Assembly: GCF_028640845.1 (NCBI RefSeq)
Contig: NC_080540.1
Location: 170,573,752-170,637,751 of the forward strand
Length of the DNA: 64,000 bases
Direction of reading: 5' to 3'
Source: Ahaetulla prasina
Lineage: Eukaryota > Chordata > Lepidosauria > Squamata > Colubridae
In this document: positions 46,347 to 58,995 of the stretch, in pieces
How the letters are laid out: each line of letters opens with the position of its first letter
Position numbering within the stretch: position 1 is the stretch's first letter
Program-made: the position numbers and the translations under genes
Notes under the pieces: generated by a model
Told to the model about the DNA's origin: nothing
What the model saw: the letters and a program-made list of their open reading frames with translations, nothing else
Database searches by the model: none

Positions 46347-48415
46347 ATTAAGTAATGTAGAAGGCAACTCTGTACATTTCAGCCATGGATCAGACAAGTA
46401 AAACTCCATAAGAGAAGAAGACTCCAGAGGCAACCCTGCCTGAAACTTTTGATGCAATTTACATACCTTTTGCTGTTTGTGTTGATGGTTGCCTTTCACC
46501 ATTCTTGGGGTTTTTTTTGAGGGGGGGAGGGAAGAAAGATGGGAAATGAGCTGAATGAGAGAAAAAAACCCACATCCATTGGGCTGCATTTATTTAGTCA
46601 TTAAATATATTGCACTGCCAATTGCTGAGATCTCAGTAATTTGTGAATATAGTCCTGCGATATACGTATTTATATCCCACAGTCTGCTGTCCAACCATAA
46701 GGGTCTCCATCATGGCCTATAGAAAATTAAAATATTCAAAATGGCCACCAGGATTGAGAAGCACAATAAAATAACACAGATTGGGACTGATAAATCCCCC
46801 TTGCAAAAACTCTTTTAAAATGGTGCTTGACAATGATTACAGCTCTGTGAATTTTCCAGCCATTGTGGCCAAAGGGTGGAGAGATTGTAGGGCTCTTCCC
46901 ATCGGTGTTTTATAACATCAAGGTCAGCTCCAGGCCTGAATCCTCTCATGTTTTTCTGGCTCTAATGATTTTCACATTGTAAAAGATAAACATAAAATTA
47001 TATAGAGTGAAATGGAAGAGTGAAGAGAAATAAAAGAAGAAATAGAAATGACAGTGCAGGCAGAAAAAGAAAATATATGAGACAACTTCTGATCTTCTTT
47101 AGAACAGTTACAATGAATTCATTACTTCTCACTCTTTAAAGTGAAAACATAGTTTTCTTCTTCCCATATTCAATACTTTTTAGATCAGCAAATTTGTCAT
47201 CACCAATTCATTTTTTTCCTTTTTGGCAAAAAGGGGTTTCCAGTCTTTTATAAAAGTATTTGTTGTCTTATCCCTGATCACACAGGTCAATTTTGCCATT
47301 TTGCAAGTTCTCCCATTCATTCATGATCCACTCCTCCATTCTGTTGTCCTTTGGGGGGGAACTGTGTTTATTTATTCTTAACTCTGATGTTGAAAGTCAC
47401 AGCAAAACCACTAATTCTCCTTGAGTCATTGCTATTCTACAGTCCTCGTAGAAGTCCTCTCCCAAGTCAAATCAACAATCATATTTTTGCATTTCTCCCA
47501 TCCAGATATAAGACTTAGGTCTTATTCTTAGACCTTCCATTTTTCTGCGTTCATGGTTTAGAATATTATACACCACTCTCTATCTCCTATGGTAGTCCAG
47601 CTCGAGGACTACCTATGCATCCTTTTTCTTCTATTTCAAAGAGCAATAAAAGTTTATACATTTTAGCAATTATATGTTCATCATTTGTACCAATTCTATT
47701 TCAAATCTAGTTTTAGAATGTCCAAAACCATAAATTCTTTGTCTACTTTAAATCTCTCTAATAATTGGCAGAGAACCATTGACAACTGTATCCCTCTGCC
47801 ACCAGTTCTTCTCTTGATAGAATTTTACATTCCCCTTGACAAAATTCTAGTTTCTCGAATCGGCTAACCAATTTCCTGATATTTAGGCCAGCATTTTAAC
47901 TACTAAATCAAGCTCTCTTGAACTGAATTTATTTTCTGTTTCCATTTATTAAACAGTTCTAAATTGTCCTTCAAATCAAATATTTTTTTAGTAATTTGCT
48001 TTGAGTAATTTTAATATTTTTCTCACAAGTTCTAATCAATTGTGGGAAACCATTCTAATCTCTTACCAAACATCAATTTTCATAAGAAAAATCTATTAAT
48101 TTCTGGAATTGTTTTTATATCTGTATTTTTCATTATCTTGTAAGCGACTCAGAATTGCCTTGAACCACAAGATGAGCAGCATATAAATTTAACGAATAAA
48201 ATGAATAAATTTCTACCCCAACAAATCTACCATGCTCACCAGTCAGTATATATTCTAGTTTTACCTGGGTATTCATATACAGAATAAGTCCATCTGCCAC
48301 AGAAGTACATTTTTCACCCAAATTTTTATCAATCAAATATTTTATGTCTGTAGGAGATGACCAGGCTGAGTGGGAGGCAGGGGTCAAACACACCATAAGT
48401 TATGAGTCCCTGGGT
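46347..48415. other. Intronic stretch, mostly unrecognised
   Basis: Holds a short inverted GGTAGTCC/GGACTACC near 47590-47612 that resembles a MITE terminus, and a tail-like piece CAGCATATAAATTTAACG at 48178. No gene. Confidence 0.4.
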
Positions 48416-48568
48416 GCCCACAAGAGATCTAAGTCCAGCCCACCTTGAATGCCTTCTTAATTCCTGCTCATTTTCCTTGACCGTTAGCAGCTCAGCTTTT
48501 TGTAAAGAATTTAAGCTTGCAAATAACTATTTATACTCATTTGAACTGCCTAAATCTCCTGATTTCCC
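48416..48568 (+). repeat. Unclassified repeat, copy B (LTR-like)
   Basis: Same order of blocks as 28108-28262: GCCCACAAGAGATCTAAGT, CAGCCCACCTTGAAT, TTTAAGCTTGCAAATAA, TCTCCTGATTTC. Diverged, so the copies are old. Confidence 0.5.
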
Positions 48569-48895
48569 TGGGGCTTGACAATGTCATTAAAAAAAACCCC
48601 ATGTGTCTCATATAGGCAAATTATATCTTGTTTTCATTTTATCAAATGATTTTTCTCTCTTTTTTTTAGGAGCATTTACTTCATTTATATTCCGTTAATC
48701 ATTTGTAATAGATAATCAAGCTAAAAATTTAGAAAAATCAATACCTGTAGTGCCTAGTTCAGTATCCTCCCAATCAGTTTCCTCTTGGACCTGCTGGAGT
48801 TTTTATGTATGGCACTTCCATTTGACTCTCCTAATTCCATTTTTAAAAAAAAATAATTTTTATTAAGCTTTTCACCCTTAAAAACAAAATGAGGA

Positions 48896-48933
48896 AAACA
48901 CACACACACACACACACACACAACACACACACA
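48896..48933. repeat. (CA)n microsatellite
   Basis: CA run with one interruption. Confidence 0.95.
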
Positions 48934-49164
48934 GAATTAAAAACACACAGCTGGATACCTGTGCTCCACTACGAAATTATGTGATCGGGCTTGATAAATC
49001 GACACTTGTAGGTTGAAAATTAATGAGTAGTTATGATTGGCCTCTGTCAGGGTATGTAGATTTAATAGCTGTAAGCTGATGGAAGGTTGTAAGTGGAATC
49101 AACTGAAAGCTGATGCAATGGGAATGAGGCAGCAGGGTTACTGCCACTTTAAGAAGCTGGGTAA

Positions 49165-50251
49165 GCAAAGTATTGGACATAAATAAAGGTATTCAGAACT
49201 ATTAGACGAACTTGGAAATTTAAAATCAGAAAAGGATTTGAGAAACCAGGGGATAAAAATTGATTGGTGGCCATACCTGCAAATTAGAACAAAATATTAA
49301 AAAGACCGGGAATAACATGGTGTTTATACAGAACAATTGGAACGTGATAAGATACTATTAGGAACGGGGGGTGGGGGAATGATTACAAAAATGTATAATT
49401 TTTTGTTAAAATTTAAAATGGAAGAAGAAACTGTGAAAGAGACAATGATTAGTTGGGCGAGAAATTTTGAACACAATATTTAATTAGATCAATGGGATAA
49501 ATTATGGGAGAGAAACTACAAGCTAATGATGTCAGCTGCTTATAAGGAGAACCCTTACAAAATGTTTTATCAATGGCATCTGCCCCTAGTGGCCAAGATG
49601 TTCTTAAACAGGTCCCTGGAATGTTGGAGGTGTGGGCATAAACAAGGAACGTTCTACCATATGTGATGGACCTGCCCTAAGATCAGATAATATTGGTGTA
49701 AGATAAGAATGTGGTTGGAAGGGATAACGGAACAAAGGATAGAGATGAAGCCGGAACTTTTCCTTTTGGGCATTTTTGAAGGGAAGATGGAGAAAAAAAT
49801 ACAACATATAACACTACATATATTAACCATAAGTATTATGACTGTACAGAATGGATAGACTGTCTATGGAAATGAAGGGGAGGGAAGAAACTGAGTACTA
49901 TCAAATTTGGAACAGATGGTATTCCTGGCTTGAAGTAAACGCAAAACCTAAGGGATAATCTATTAAATATAATATGCAGAAGGTAAAATTGTTGAAGAAA
50001 TATAGGATATGAAATTGAATTATGAATAGATGTTACTATAATTCAAATAAAGATGTAATTTAAGATAGAGATATATAGAATTAGAATTTTTGTAAATATG
50101 TTTGTTATGATAGAGATGCTAATATGGAAAAGCTATCAGTGTTAAATTTTTGTTATGTTTTTCTTCTTTCTTTGTTTTTCTTTTTGTTGTGTTTTTTGTA
50201 TTGTGTGTTTTATATGTTGGAAATTCAATAAATATTATTTTTAAAAAAAAA
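49165..50251 (+). pseudogene. L1 insertion, 5'-truncated, with 14-bp TSD
   Basis: ORF2 C-terminal relics in order: ELGNLKSEKDLRNQGIKID, then YKENPYKMFYQWHLP, the Cys motif CWRCGHKQGTFYHMW, then ELFLLGIFEGKMEKK, with stops. 3' UTR ends AATTCAATAAATATTA and an A-tail. Flanked by AAGAAGCTGGGTAA at 49151-49164 and 50252-50265, a perfect 14-bp duplication. Its 3' UTR is T-rich and differs from the polypurine type at 38760. Confidence 0.9.
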
Positions 50252-50265
50252 AAGAAGCTGGGTAA

Positions 50266-50500
50266 AAAGCTGCCTATATAAAGGAAGCCATTAGAGGGTG
50301 TCTCCCTTCTCCTCATGTTCTCTCTCGTGTATCTCATTGCTCTCCTTGTGTCAGTAGCTGTATGAGAAGGTATTTACCACATATAAGTCTGTATATATTT
50401 AGCTGTAGATCAAACCACTGTTAATTATCTAAAGGCTCTGTGTGCTGTGTGCTGTGATTTGCTCCTGTGTTTATCTCATAATACTAGTCATGCAACCCTT
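50266..50500. other. Intronic stretch, nothing recognised
   Basis: Flanking sequence of the L1 target site. No gene seen. Confidence 0.4.
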
Positions 50501-50504
50501 TCAG

Positions 50505-50710
50505 GTGGGGAGGGGGAGTAGAATGTTTAACTCCTTAGCATCAGAGCATTTTTCAGGTGGGGAGGGGGAGTAGAATGTCTAAGCTCCCAGCCTGCAGGCT
50601 GGATGAGTCATGCACTGGCCATGCCCATGCCCAAGTGGCAGTTGGAACAGAGTTCTTTTCAGGTGGGGATGGGAATAGAACATCTAACTCCTTAGCATCA
50701 GAGTGTGTTA
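50505..50710. repeat. Short tandem repeat, about three units
   Basis: CAGGTGGGGAGGGGGAGTAG starts near 50505 and 50555 and a diverged copy (CAGGTGGGGATGGGAATAG) near 50661. Two units share AACTCCTTAGCATCAGAG. The middle unit carries an extra segment with a CCATGCCCATGCCC run. Confidence 0.75.
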
Positions 50711-50870
50711 ATAATAATATAAGAAATACTAATGATCTGATGGTCATTTTGAAAAATCCTTTCTTAGCAAGCACTTAGAAGCCAAGAGGAACATATGTGC
50801 CAAATTTCAAGTTTGTAGGCTTTACAGTTGTGGAGATTTCATGATGATGCGTGAGTGGTATTTTGCTTTT

Positions 50871-50961
<91 letters not shown>
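50871..50961. repeat. (GATA)n microsatellite, about 22 units
   Basis: Uninterrupted GATA run, as at 26398. Preceded by a retroelement-like segment (CAAATTTCAAGTTTGTAGGC, then GTGAGTGGTATTTTGCTTTT). Confidence 0.97.
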
Positions 50962-52424
50962 CATTCCCTACCTGAACAGAATTAATTTGAAATGCCTGCT
51001 GTTTAACAATAAAAAAAAATCACACCTTCAAATATGATCTATTGAAATGGAATTGTTTTCTGAGTTAAACTCTCAGTCAAAACCCCTCCCCCCTTTTCTC
51101 TTATGTAAAATTCTATTAGGAATTTCTTTAAAAACAATTACGTCTGTATTATCATTTTTCAGTCTTGTATTAAAATGCTGCTGGCAAGATTTGATATTAT
51201 GTCTTCTTCCTGAGAAAGTGCACCAAAACATTCCTTGGAACATTATTCTTAAAAATCTAACATTTATTCTATATTTCAATTATATTTCTGCCTTTGTATA
51301 ATCCTCATGTTAATAAAAGGACTAAAATTTTAATATTTTTCTTGTAATAAAATTTTATGACATTGCCATAATCTTAAAGATGGACAACTCAATTCCAGTA
51401 GAGCCAGATTATCTTTTCTTTTCAATTCTCTGTCTATAACTTCTGTGTTACTCTGAAAATTTCCAGTTGATTTGTTTTACATCCCCAGACTCTTCTTACC
51501 ATATTTTTCCATATTCTTATCTTTTTCTTTTATCTCCTCTTTCATTTTGACAAGTCTCTTATCCATTTTTTTCAATCACTTTCAATTTAGAATCAAGTGA
51601 TTCTGTTAATTTATTGCCCAGTTACTCAGATACTTTCAGGAAAAAAAATTCAAAATAACTATCCCCTTCATCTGTTTTAAACTTTTTACATTGACTCCTG
51701 TTAAGCTTTTTGCCAAGTTTTAATTTTTTTTAAAAAAAAAGTTCTTTATTCTGTTATAAGCCAGAAAAAATAACTCACCAAGTAAAAATTTTATCCTGCT
51801 ACTCAGAAAATCTCTCTTTAATCATAAATCAGTTATATCTGAAAGTGTTTAATAAATAAGGCTCATAAACACACTTATGTTCATATTAACTGGATTATGG
51901 CTGTGAGCTTGATTGAAATTTCTTAATTCCCAGCTGCTCAACTCATGCGCAGACCACAAAAATCTCAATTCCTTCAGATGACTCATGAGAAGCAACTATT
52001 TGGAGTACAAGTGGGCAAGCTCACTATTTCTTCTTTTTCTGGAGAGATTTCATTGGCCAGATTTCACTCCTGATCTCTGCCACAATGTTATTCCCACTCC
52101 TTTAGGGACATCTAGTTTGTCATGAAACATCATTGGAAACTCCTCATAAAGCAACTTCTAAGGGTTTTTTAAATAATTGCTGTTGCAAACTGCCAAATAG
52201 AAACAGACTGTTTTCCTGAAAAATATATGGAAGGAGGCTAGAAGTGCTACCAACTCGTTTTCTTTATTCTTAAAAAATGATGGGACTAAGGAGATTGAAT
52301 AATTATAATTTAGGAGATAGAGGACCAATTGAATGAAATTCTTTCAATTCCCCTATAAGTCTGCTGAAAAGAGAGAAGGGAAGTATAGATTGGCTCTTGC
52401 ATTTCAAGGATGGCAAAGATCTAT
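50962..52424. other. Intronic AT-rich stretch, nothing recognised
   Basis: Low-complexity T-rich and A-rich patches. No gene. Confidence 0.4.
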
Positions 52425-52469
52425 TTATTTATTTTATTTATGTATGTATTGTATTGTATTGTATTGTAT

Positions 52470-52504
<35 letters not shown>

Positions 52505-52507
52505 TTG
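52425..52507. repeat. (TTTA)n and (GTATT)n microsatellite
   Basis: TTTATTTATTTA flanks a GTATTGTATTGTATT run, abutting the LINE-X copy. Confidence 0.9.
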
Positions 52508-54027
52508 TATTAGTTGAAGCTAAAGTATTCATTGGCTGGTAGGACATTGTAGCAGATGATTTTATGTACTATGCTTAGGTCAGACCGAAGACAGCGAAAT
52601 TCTAAGTTGTCTAAGCCCAAATTTTCAAGTGTGGTGGCATAAGGTATTTTGTTGCAAACAGAGGACTGGAGAACTCTTCTTGTGAAATATCTCTGGACTC
52701 GTTCAATTGTATTAATGTCTGATATGCAGTGTGGGTTCCAGACAGATGATCTGCATTCAAGAATTTGTCTGGCAAAAGTTTTGTATGCCCTAGTTTGTAG
52801 TTCAATATTACTGGAGAAGAAGCTACACAAGATTAGATTAGCAACTCTTAATGCTTTTTTAGCAATGCTGTTACAGTGAGTTCTGGCACTTAGATCATTT
52901 GAGATGAGTACTCCAAGGTCTTTGACAGAGTGAGGGTCATCTGTTAGGTCGTATCCGCCCAGCTTGTATTTTGTGTTCTAATTTTTTTTGCCAATGTGTA
53001 AGACAAAGCGTTTGTTGGTTGAGATTTGGAGTTGCCAATTGTTTGACCGTTCTTACACATAGTCAAGGTCTTTTTGTAGAGTAGCAGCATTGTCAGTGGT
53101 GTTGAATAGTTTTACATCATCCGCAAAAATAACGCAGTTGCTTATAATATGATCGCAAAGGTCATTTATATAAAGTATAAAGATTGTGGGTCCTAAAATG
53201 CTGCCTTGGGGGACACCACTGTTAACAGGTGCAGGGTTAGATAAGACATTCCCTATTTTGACTACTTGCTGCCTGTTTGATAGGAACACAGCTATCCACT
53301 TATGAAGGAATCTGGAAATGCCATAAGATTTTAGTTTTAGAAGTAGCTTGTCGTGTACCACTGAATCGAAGAGTTTACAGAAGTCTATATGAATAGCATC
53401 TATAGATTTACCCTGGTCGAGTTTTGAAGTCCATATGTTTTTGCAGTGTAATAGTTGCAGATTGCAGGACAATTTTTTTCTAAAGCAAAATTGCTTGTTA
53501 GAGAGTAGGTTGTTAGTCTCTAAGTAGAGGGTAATGGATTGGTTTATGATTGATTCCATGACTTTGCAGGTGACACAACATAATGAGATTGGTCTGTAAT
53601 TAACAACTAAGCTGGGGTCACCCTTTTTGAAGATAGGGATGACTGTGGCTAATGACCATAAATTAGGTAAGGAGCTGGTTCTGAAAGATATTTCATAGAT
53701 TATGCTAAGTGGTTCTGCTATGGTGGTTGAGAGCTTTTTTAGGAAGTAGGCACATAATCCAACAGGGTCAATCGATAGAGATGGTTTTAAGTTGCGTAGA
53801 GCCTTTTCAACGGCATCTTCTGTGAAATCAACATGTAGTAGATCGTTGTGAGTAGTTGTGGTATGGTTGAGAAATGAGGGGCATGAACCATTGCTGTTTA
53901 CAGAGACTGAACTGAAGAATATGTTGAAGAGATTGGCCTTCACCGTTTCATCATTACAGTCTTTCCCATTTGGTCCTTTTAGTGGTGGGATGGATCTTGA
54001 GTCTTTAAGTTGTTGTTTACAAAATTG
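52508..54027 (-). pseudogene. LINE-X RT copy with intact FADD box
   Basis: The minus strand, from high to low, gives the RT N-terminal part (GLCAYFLKKLS), NYRPISLCCVT, HIDFCKLFDSVVHDKLLLKL, GVPQGSILGPTIFILYIND and the catalytic FADDVKLF, in one 296-codon frame (53053-53943). After breaks comes the C-terminal part (RVQRYFTRRVLQSS, ending NEYFSFN). The 3' UTR and the last part of the ORF are missing and replaced by microsatellite; the 5' end stops before the endonuclease. Best-preserved LINE-X RT core in the window. Confidence 0.9.
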
Positions 54028-54034
54028 TAGAAGG

Positions 54035-54260
54035 CCCAGGTCTGGAGTAGTGGGTAATAGGCTAGAAACCAGGAGATTATGAGTTCTAGTCTTACCTTAT
54101 TCACAAAGCCAGGAGGTGACTTTGGGCCAGTCCTTCTTTCCCAACTCTAAGAAGGAGGCAAAGGCAAACCAATTTTAAAAAAATGTTGCCAGGAAAACTG
54201 CAGGAACTAGTCCAGGGAGTCACCAGGGGTCAAACATTCTTGGAGGCACACACACACAGA
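54035..54260 (+). mobile_element. SINE (TGGGCCAGTCC type)
   Basis: GGCTAGAAACCAGGAGATTA, then GAGTTCTAGTCTTACC, then TGACTTTGGGCCAGTC, the body of a common squamate SINE. No box A/B confirmed. 3' end indistinct near a (CA)n/(GA)n run at 54248. Confidence 0.7.
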
Positions 54261-56839
54261 GAGAGCTATACATATTGAAAACTATAATAGTTTGGCTTCT
54301 TTATGGAAGATTAGGAAATCAAAATAATGGTAGTATGGAGGTCCCACTGATTTCTTGGTCATATAATAGCCAAACAGAAATGTTTGGTGACTTCACAAGC
54401 TTGGACAGAAGAACAGTAGCCTCTATATTTGTCTCCCTGGTAATTGAAGTGTAAGATTTGCTACCCGTGTTTCTTTAGATAGTCATAACCATCAAAGCTA
54501 GTAATCAATGATAGTCAATGCTCCACTGATTGCTGTAGTTCCTTTAAAAATCCACCTTAGTTGATTAGTCACCATCACATCTGATAGCAAATTCTAGTTT
54601 ACCTATACCTTGAATTATTGTAATCTAAAATCCAGAAAGCTATTAAAGCTACCAAATCCAACCCATTATCCAGGACATTAATATAACTTAAAGCATCTTG
54701 ATATGTGGCCGTCTGACATCTGCTTTAAAACCTCTGTAGTGAGTCAGGGAGATGACCTTGACAGAAATATGCAGAAACCTTTGTCTAGGCAAAAAGAGCT
54801 AAAGCATTTTTAAGTTCAGAACATCAGATAAAGTTTAGAAGCAGACATCTCCATAATTCATTGAACTATGAGGAGTAGGTGGTATAGCACAATCAGGGTT
54901 GCAAAGTTCTGTTATTATAACCTGTCTCTGTTAAATATAGTTGTAGTTATTGTTTTGGTCTGCTCTAACTAGTGGGACTTACAACAACTTTAAAAAATGG
55001 TATGAGTTGACCCATCTCTTGGGAGGGAGTTTCAAATATAGGATGTCATTGATTCTTGTGACAGTAGGGGTACAGAAAGGGCCACTGCTGATTTTACTAT
55101 CTGGGAAGCTATAGGTTTTAAGAAGGCAGCTGTTGTTCCTTCCCTCATCTATTACATGGCCAGGCAATTTAAGGGAGTAATCCATCGAGTGACCTTTACA
55201 TCTCAGATATATAGAGGCTTCACTTTGGGAGGAAGCGTTTATCAACTCCAAGGAAAAGAATTGTCTTCTAGTATTGTCTTGCTCAGGATAAATCTTTTCC
55301 AATGTCAGAGATCTCTACTCATAGAACACCACAAAGGCAGTTTGTGTCGGGGACCAGTGAGAAAAGCTTTCCATGTGATGATGCAGAACAACATAGCTAT
55401 AAATTTCCCCTAGAGCCCAGGAGGCTCAGGTTGCAGAGTGACTCTCTGACCTTGACTGAGATTGAAATACTTGGAAGGAAGATGGATAAGGAATGAAACT
55501 GCCCTTTTCATAGATAAACCAACAAGCTTGGCTCAGACCACTGATCCTTAAAAGAAAAGCTCAAGTGGAGAATGCAAGGCTTGTTTACATCATCCAGAAG
55601 GATTCATAGTTGAGGCCCTCAATTCTTCCTTGCATGCGCCAATATTCTCTCCAGAACTTGTCTGGGATATTTGGAAATCGCAAATTGTATTGATTTCCTA
55701 CTTATGTGTGCAAACACACATTTTTTTTGTGTATTATGTGTCCTAAGCTTTCTCTGGAGACTTGAGCCTCATTTTCCAGTCAACACTTTGGAGAGGTAAG
55801 GTCAGTATGAAGAGGGAGGAATAAAACATGGAGATGCAACATCATGAAAAATATGCCCATGTTCATTTATATGTAGCAATAGAAATGTAAAAATCATTAC
55901 CCTTATTTGAATAGAACTGAAATATATCTCAACAGAGTGGTAAAAAATATGAGCGCTGTTTGTTTAAACTGCAGTTCCATGACTATCTTTATCCAGCAGT
56001 TTTAGACCTACCTCTATTCTCCTTTCATTGCATCTATATCTTTGAACTCAGCTTGGAACACACAACTCCAGAGATAGAAGTCTTAATTTAAACTTAAGCT
56101 GTCATCTACAAATCAGGGTACAGTGTTACCCTCCTGATAACCCAAAGTTTTTTGAGGATGTCCAGCTGTTACAGAGAATGAGAGCAGGATGTGTGAAAGG
56201 CTGAGTCAAGGATAAATCATAGCATATGAGATATTGTTTTGTTTTTTTTAAAAATAGACTAAGCTACAAGAATTCAAGGAGACCTATGTGTCTTCCAGAA
56301 GGTTATGCTAGGTCTTGATGGGCAGCCTTGCTATCAGATGCTCAGCCAGAGAGTGATGATCTTGAACTTTGCTCTTTGACTCTTTAAGTCCTGCCCTTAA
56401 ATCTTAAAACGTAAAGAAGAGCAATAAGAATAAACTCTGCTCTGGCTTCTTGTAATGGTTTCCCTAAGAATAGAGTACAGGCATTCTGCAGATGATGCCA
56501 AATTACCTCAACCAGCTTGCCAATGGAAGGAATGTTGGGAGTGTTATTCAGCAATCACTGGATTGACCAAGGTTGCCCATTTCTTTAGTTGGGATTAATT
56601 TGAATAATTAATTGTACTTAAGAAAGAAGTGGAGACAGAGAGTAGCCCTCCCTCCCTTGTCACTAATACTGATTTCAATGTCATTTTCAAGCTGTGAATG
56701 CCACTACTTAATGCATAGATGTGTGTGTATGTGTTCAAATGACTCTCCACGGTCCTGTGTGCAAGCTGTGCTTCGTGTCTTTTTTCCTTGCTTTATCATG
56801 CACCCTTGCTCCTCCTCCACCCCTACATACATAAAGAAA
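54261..56839. other. Intronic stretch, nothing recognised
   Basis: No exon, SINE or LINE recognised. Single-copy in appearance. Confidence 0.4.
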
Positions 56840-57190
56840 TTGGGGGTTGGTAGCTGATTAAACTTTTATTATAACATGCTGCAAAATGCCTCTTAAACAG
56901 CTCCCTTCAGAGGCCACAGCCATGGCTGTAAAGTACCAGCTAGGGCAACGTTAATAAATAAACATCCATTTAAAGAACACGAATTGCAATCGAGTCTCTT
57001 TAAGGCTCCTGAAATAAAAGAGCTTTATAGCTTGTGCTGTGCTAAATTGAAGAGGGAAAACGTCTGGTTCGTGTTAAAAAAAAAAAAAGTATACTTCAGT
57101 GATGGGTGGGAAGGAGGAAGAAAGCAAGTAACAGCTGAAGGGAATTGGGCAGAAAGTTGCAATGCTGAGTCTTAAAAATGTGCTGAGGGA
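56840..57190. promoter_or_regulatory. Candidate conserved non-coding element
   Basis: Non-repetitive sequence with homeodomain-type AT cores (GATTAAAC, GCAATCGAG context) and TTTAAGGCTCCTGAAATAAA. Called only on its non-repetitive texture. Weak. Confidence 0.2.
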
Positions 57191-57407
57191 AGCCTGTTCT
57201 CAGAAACGTTTACATAATGGTGCTAAAAAGTGCACAATGTCCCAGGAGGTAGCAGAAGAGGTTCACTTAAGACTCAAACTGAAATAGAGCAATTGACACT
57301 GATGCTGAATTGATGCTGCAGAAGAGCCCAAATCCAAAATGGAAGCCTGCTGGACTGGGAAACAAAATGGCGAGGAAAAAAGGTCTAGGTGGGGCAGTCC
57401 GTTAGAG

Positions 57408-57506
57408 CAAGGGTCTCCAACCTTGGCAACTTTAAGCCTGGTGGGCTTCAACTCCCAGAATTCCCCAGCCAGCAAAGCTTAAAGTTGCCAAGGTTGGAGA
57501 CCCCTG
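57408..57506. mobile_element. Palindromic hAT MITE, 99 bp
   Basis: Starts CAAGGGTCTCCAACCTTGGC and ends GCCAAGGTTGGAGACCCCTG. Flanks CGTTAGAG and CATTAGAG agree at 7 of 8. Same family as 22757. Confidence 0.9.
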
Positions 57507-58491
57507 CATTAGAGGTTGAGATGGTGGGATATGTGAGCCTTGTACAATCAAGGGAAACTTTTCAAAGATTTTTTTCCCCAGTCACACTGCATCCAGTTTA
57601 CTTCTATGCCCTTCATTTCTTTTAATAAAGGTAGATGAACTTGGACTTTTTCTGAATAAACACTGAGACTGACCCCTGTTTATCTTCATCAAGGTTTCTG
57701 AGGAGGTATTTCCTGTGATAAAAAGATAAACCTTTCAGTCACTCAAGTGGTCACCTTACTCCTTCTTTCCCCATCTTGGCACTTTGTGGAGAAATTGAAG
57801 CTGGAAGTGTGACGCCAAAGACCAGAAAACACCTTCAATACTTGTCCCCACCCCACCCCCCAGCTTTTATGCACTGATTCAGCAGCGTTGAAACAAATGC
57901 AGGTTTACCACTTTCACTGTTTAATCTATATTCTACTAAAACACTGATTCCTATAACCTTTAACTGGGCAAAAGAATGCACCATGGGGCAAAACCTTTGA
58001 ACCAAGATATTTCAAATGGTTAACTCAGAGAATGCATCCAAAATGCAAGATTCCCATGGAATTGAAATTTGGCAAATTTTATAAAGCATTTTATGATATG
58101 AACATCACGGCGAAACAATGTATTACGTAATACAAAATGAACATTTCCTGTGCTGATGTTTGACTGTGGTATACAGTTCGTGGGCTATTTTCAAGGCAGA
58201 TATACTGTAGTTCTGAATTTATTTCAACTTTTCCAGTAAAGACAGTACATTGAAACTCTGTCACTGTAGAAGTCACTGAGGAATCTGGTAAGAAAAATAT
58301 CTCTGAAATGATGATCCAATGGGGCACAGATTGTCTAGTTTAAAAATTAAAAACTACATCCATTCACATATTGGAATATCCCTGACCAACTCAAGTGCAC
58401 AGTAGCTGCCCAGACTAGATTTGAGTGTCTGAAGAAATGAGGTGGGATATCCATTGTTTATAGTATCACATTTGTTGTGATGACTACAGGT
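57507..58491. other. Intronic stretch, nothing recognised
   Basis: No gene or repeat recognised. Confidence 0.4.
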
Positions 58492-58615
58492 TTATTTATT
58501 TATTTATTTATTTATTAAATTTATTGCTTCCCATATCTTAACAAAATTGACTCTGGGTGGCTTACAGCATAAAACATTAAAATCATAACATATCTTTAAA
58601 ATAATTAAGAGAGAA
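58492..58615 (-). mobile_element. LINE-Y 3' end fragment
   Basis: TTTATTTATTTATTTATTAAA, then ACTCTGGGTGGCTTACAGCA, as in the 28795 copy. Only the 3' UTR. Confidence 0.65.
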
Positions 58616-58748
58616 GTCCCAATCCATTTTCCATATATTTTTACAATTCCAACAAGGCTTGATTGATCCATTAAAGTTTGGCCAATTCCATCTTATATTT
58701 TTCCATCAAAATGCCATTTTTTCCCTTGGTTTGGTCTGCTTTTGAGTA

Positions 58749-58993
58749 CAGTGGCACCTTTGTGCTCAACTGCTTTGAAACTCATTGAATTTGATAACGC
58801 ATTGTCACAAACATTTTGTCCCGGTACTCATTATTTGTTTGGTACTCAATGCACAAACTAGAATTTGTCAGTATCAGATGCCTTGTGACTTACTACATTA
58901 TGCCTTATGGGAAAAAATTGTTTGCGATTCATCATTTTTAGTAGTCATTGCACCTCCCAGAACCAATTAACAATGAGTACCGAGGTACCACTG
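58749..58993. mobile_element. TA-flanked MITE (CAGTGGTACCTCGGTACTC family)
   Basis: Left end CAGTGGCACCTTTGTGCTC after TA and right end GAGTACCGAGGTACCACTG before TA (58994-58995), pairing with few mismatches. Pogo/Tc1-mariner type by ends and TA. Confidence 0.85.
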
Positions 58994-58995
58994 TA

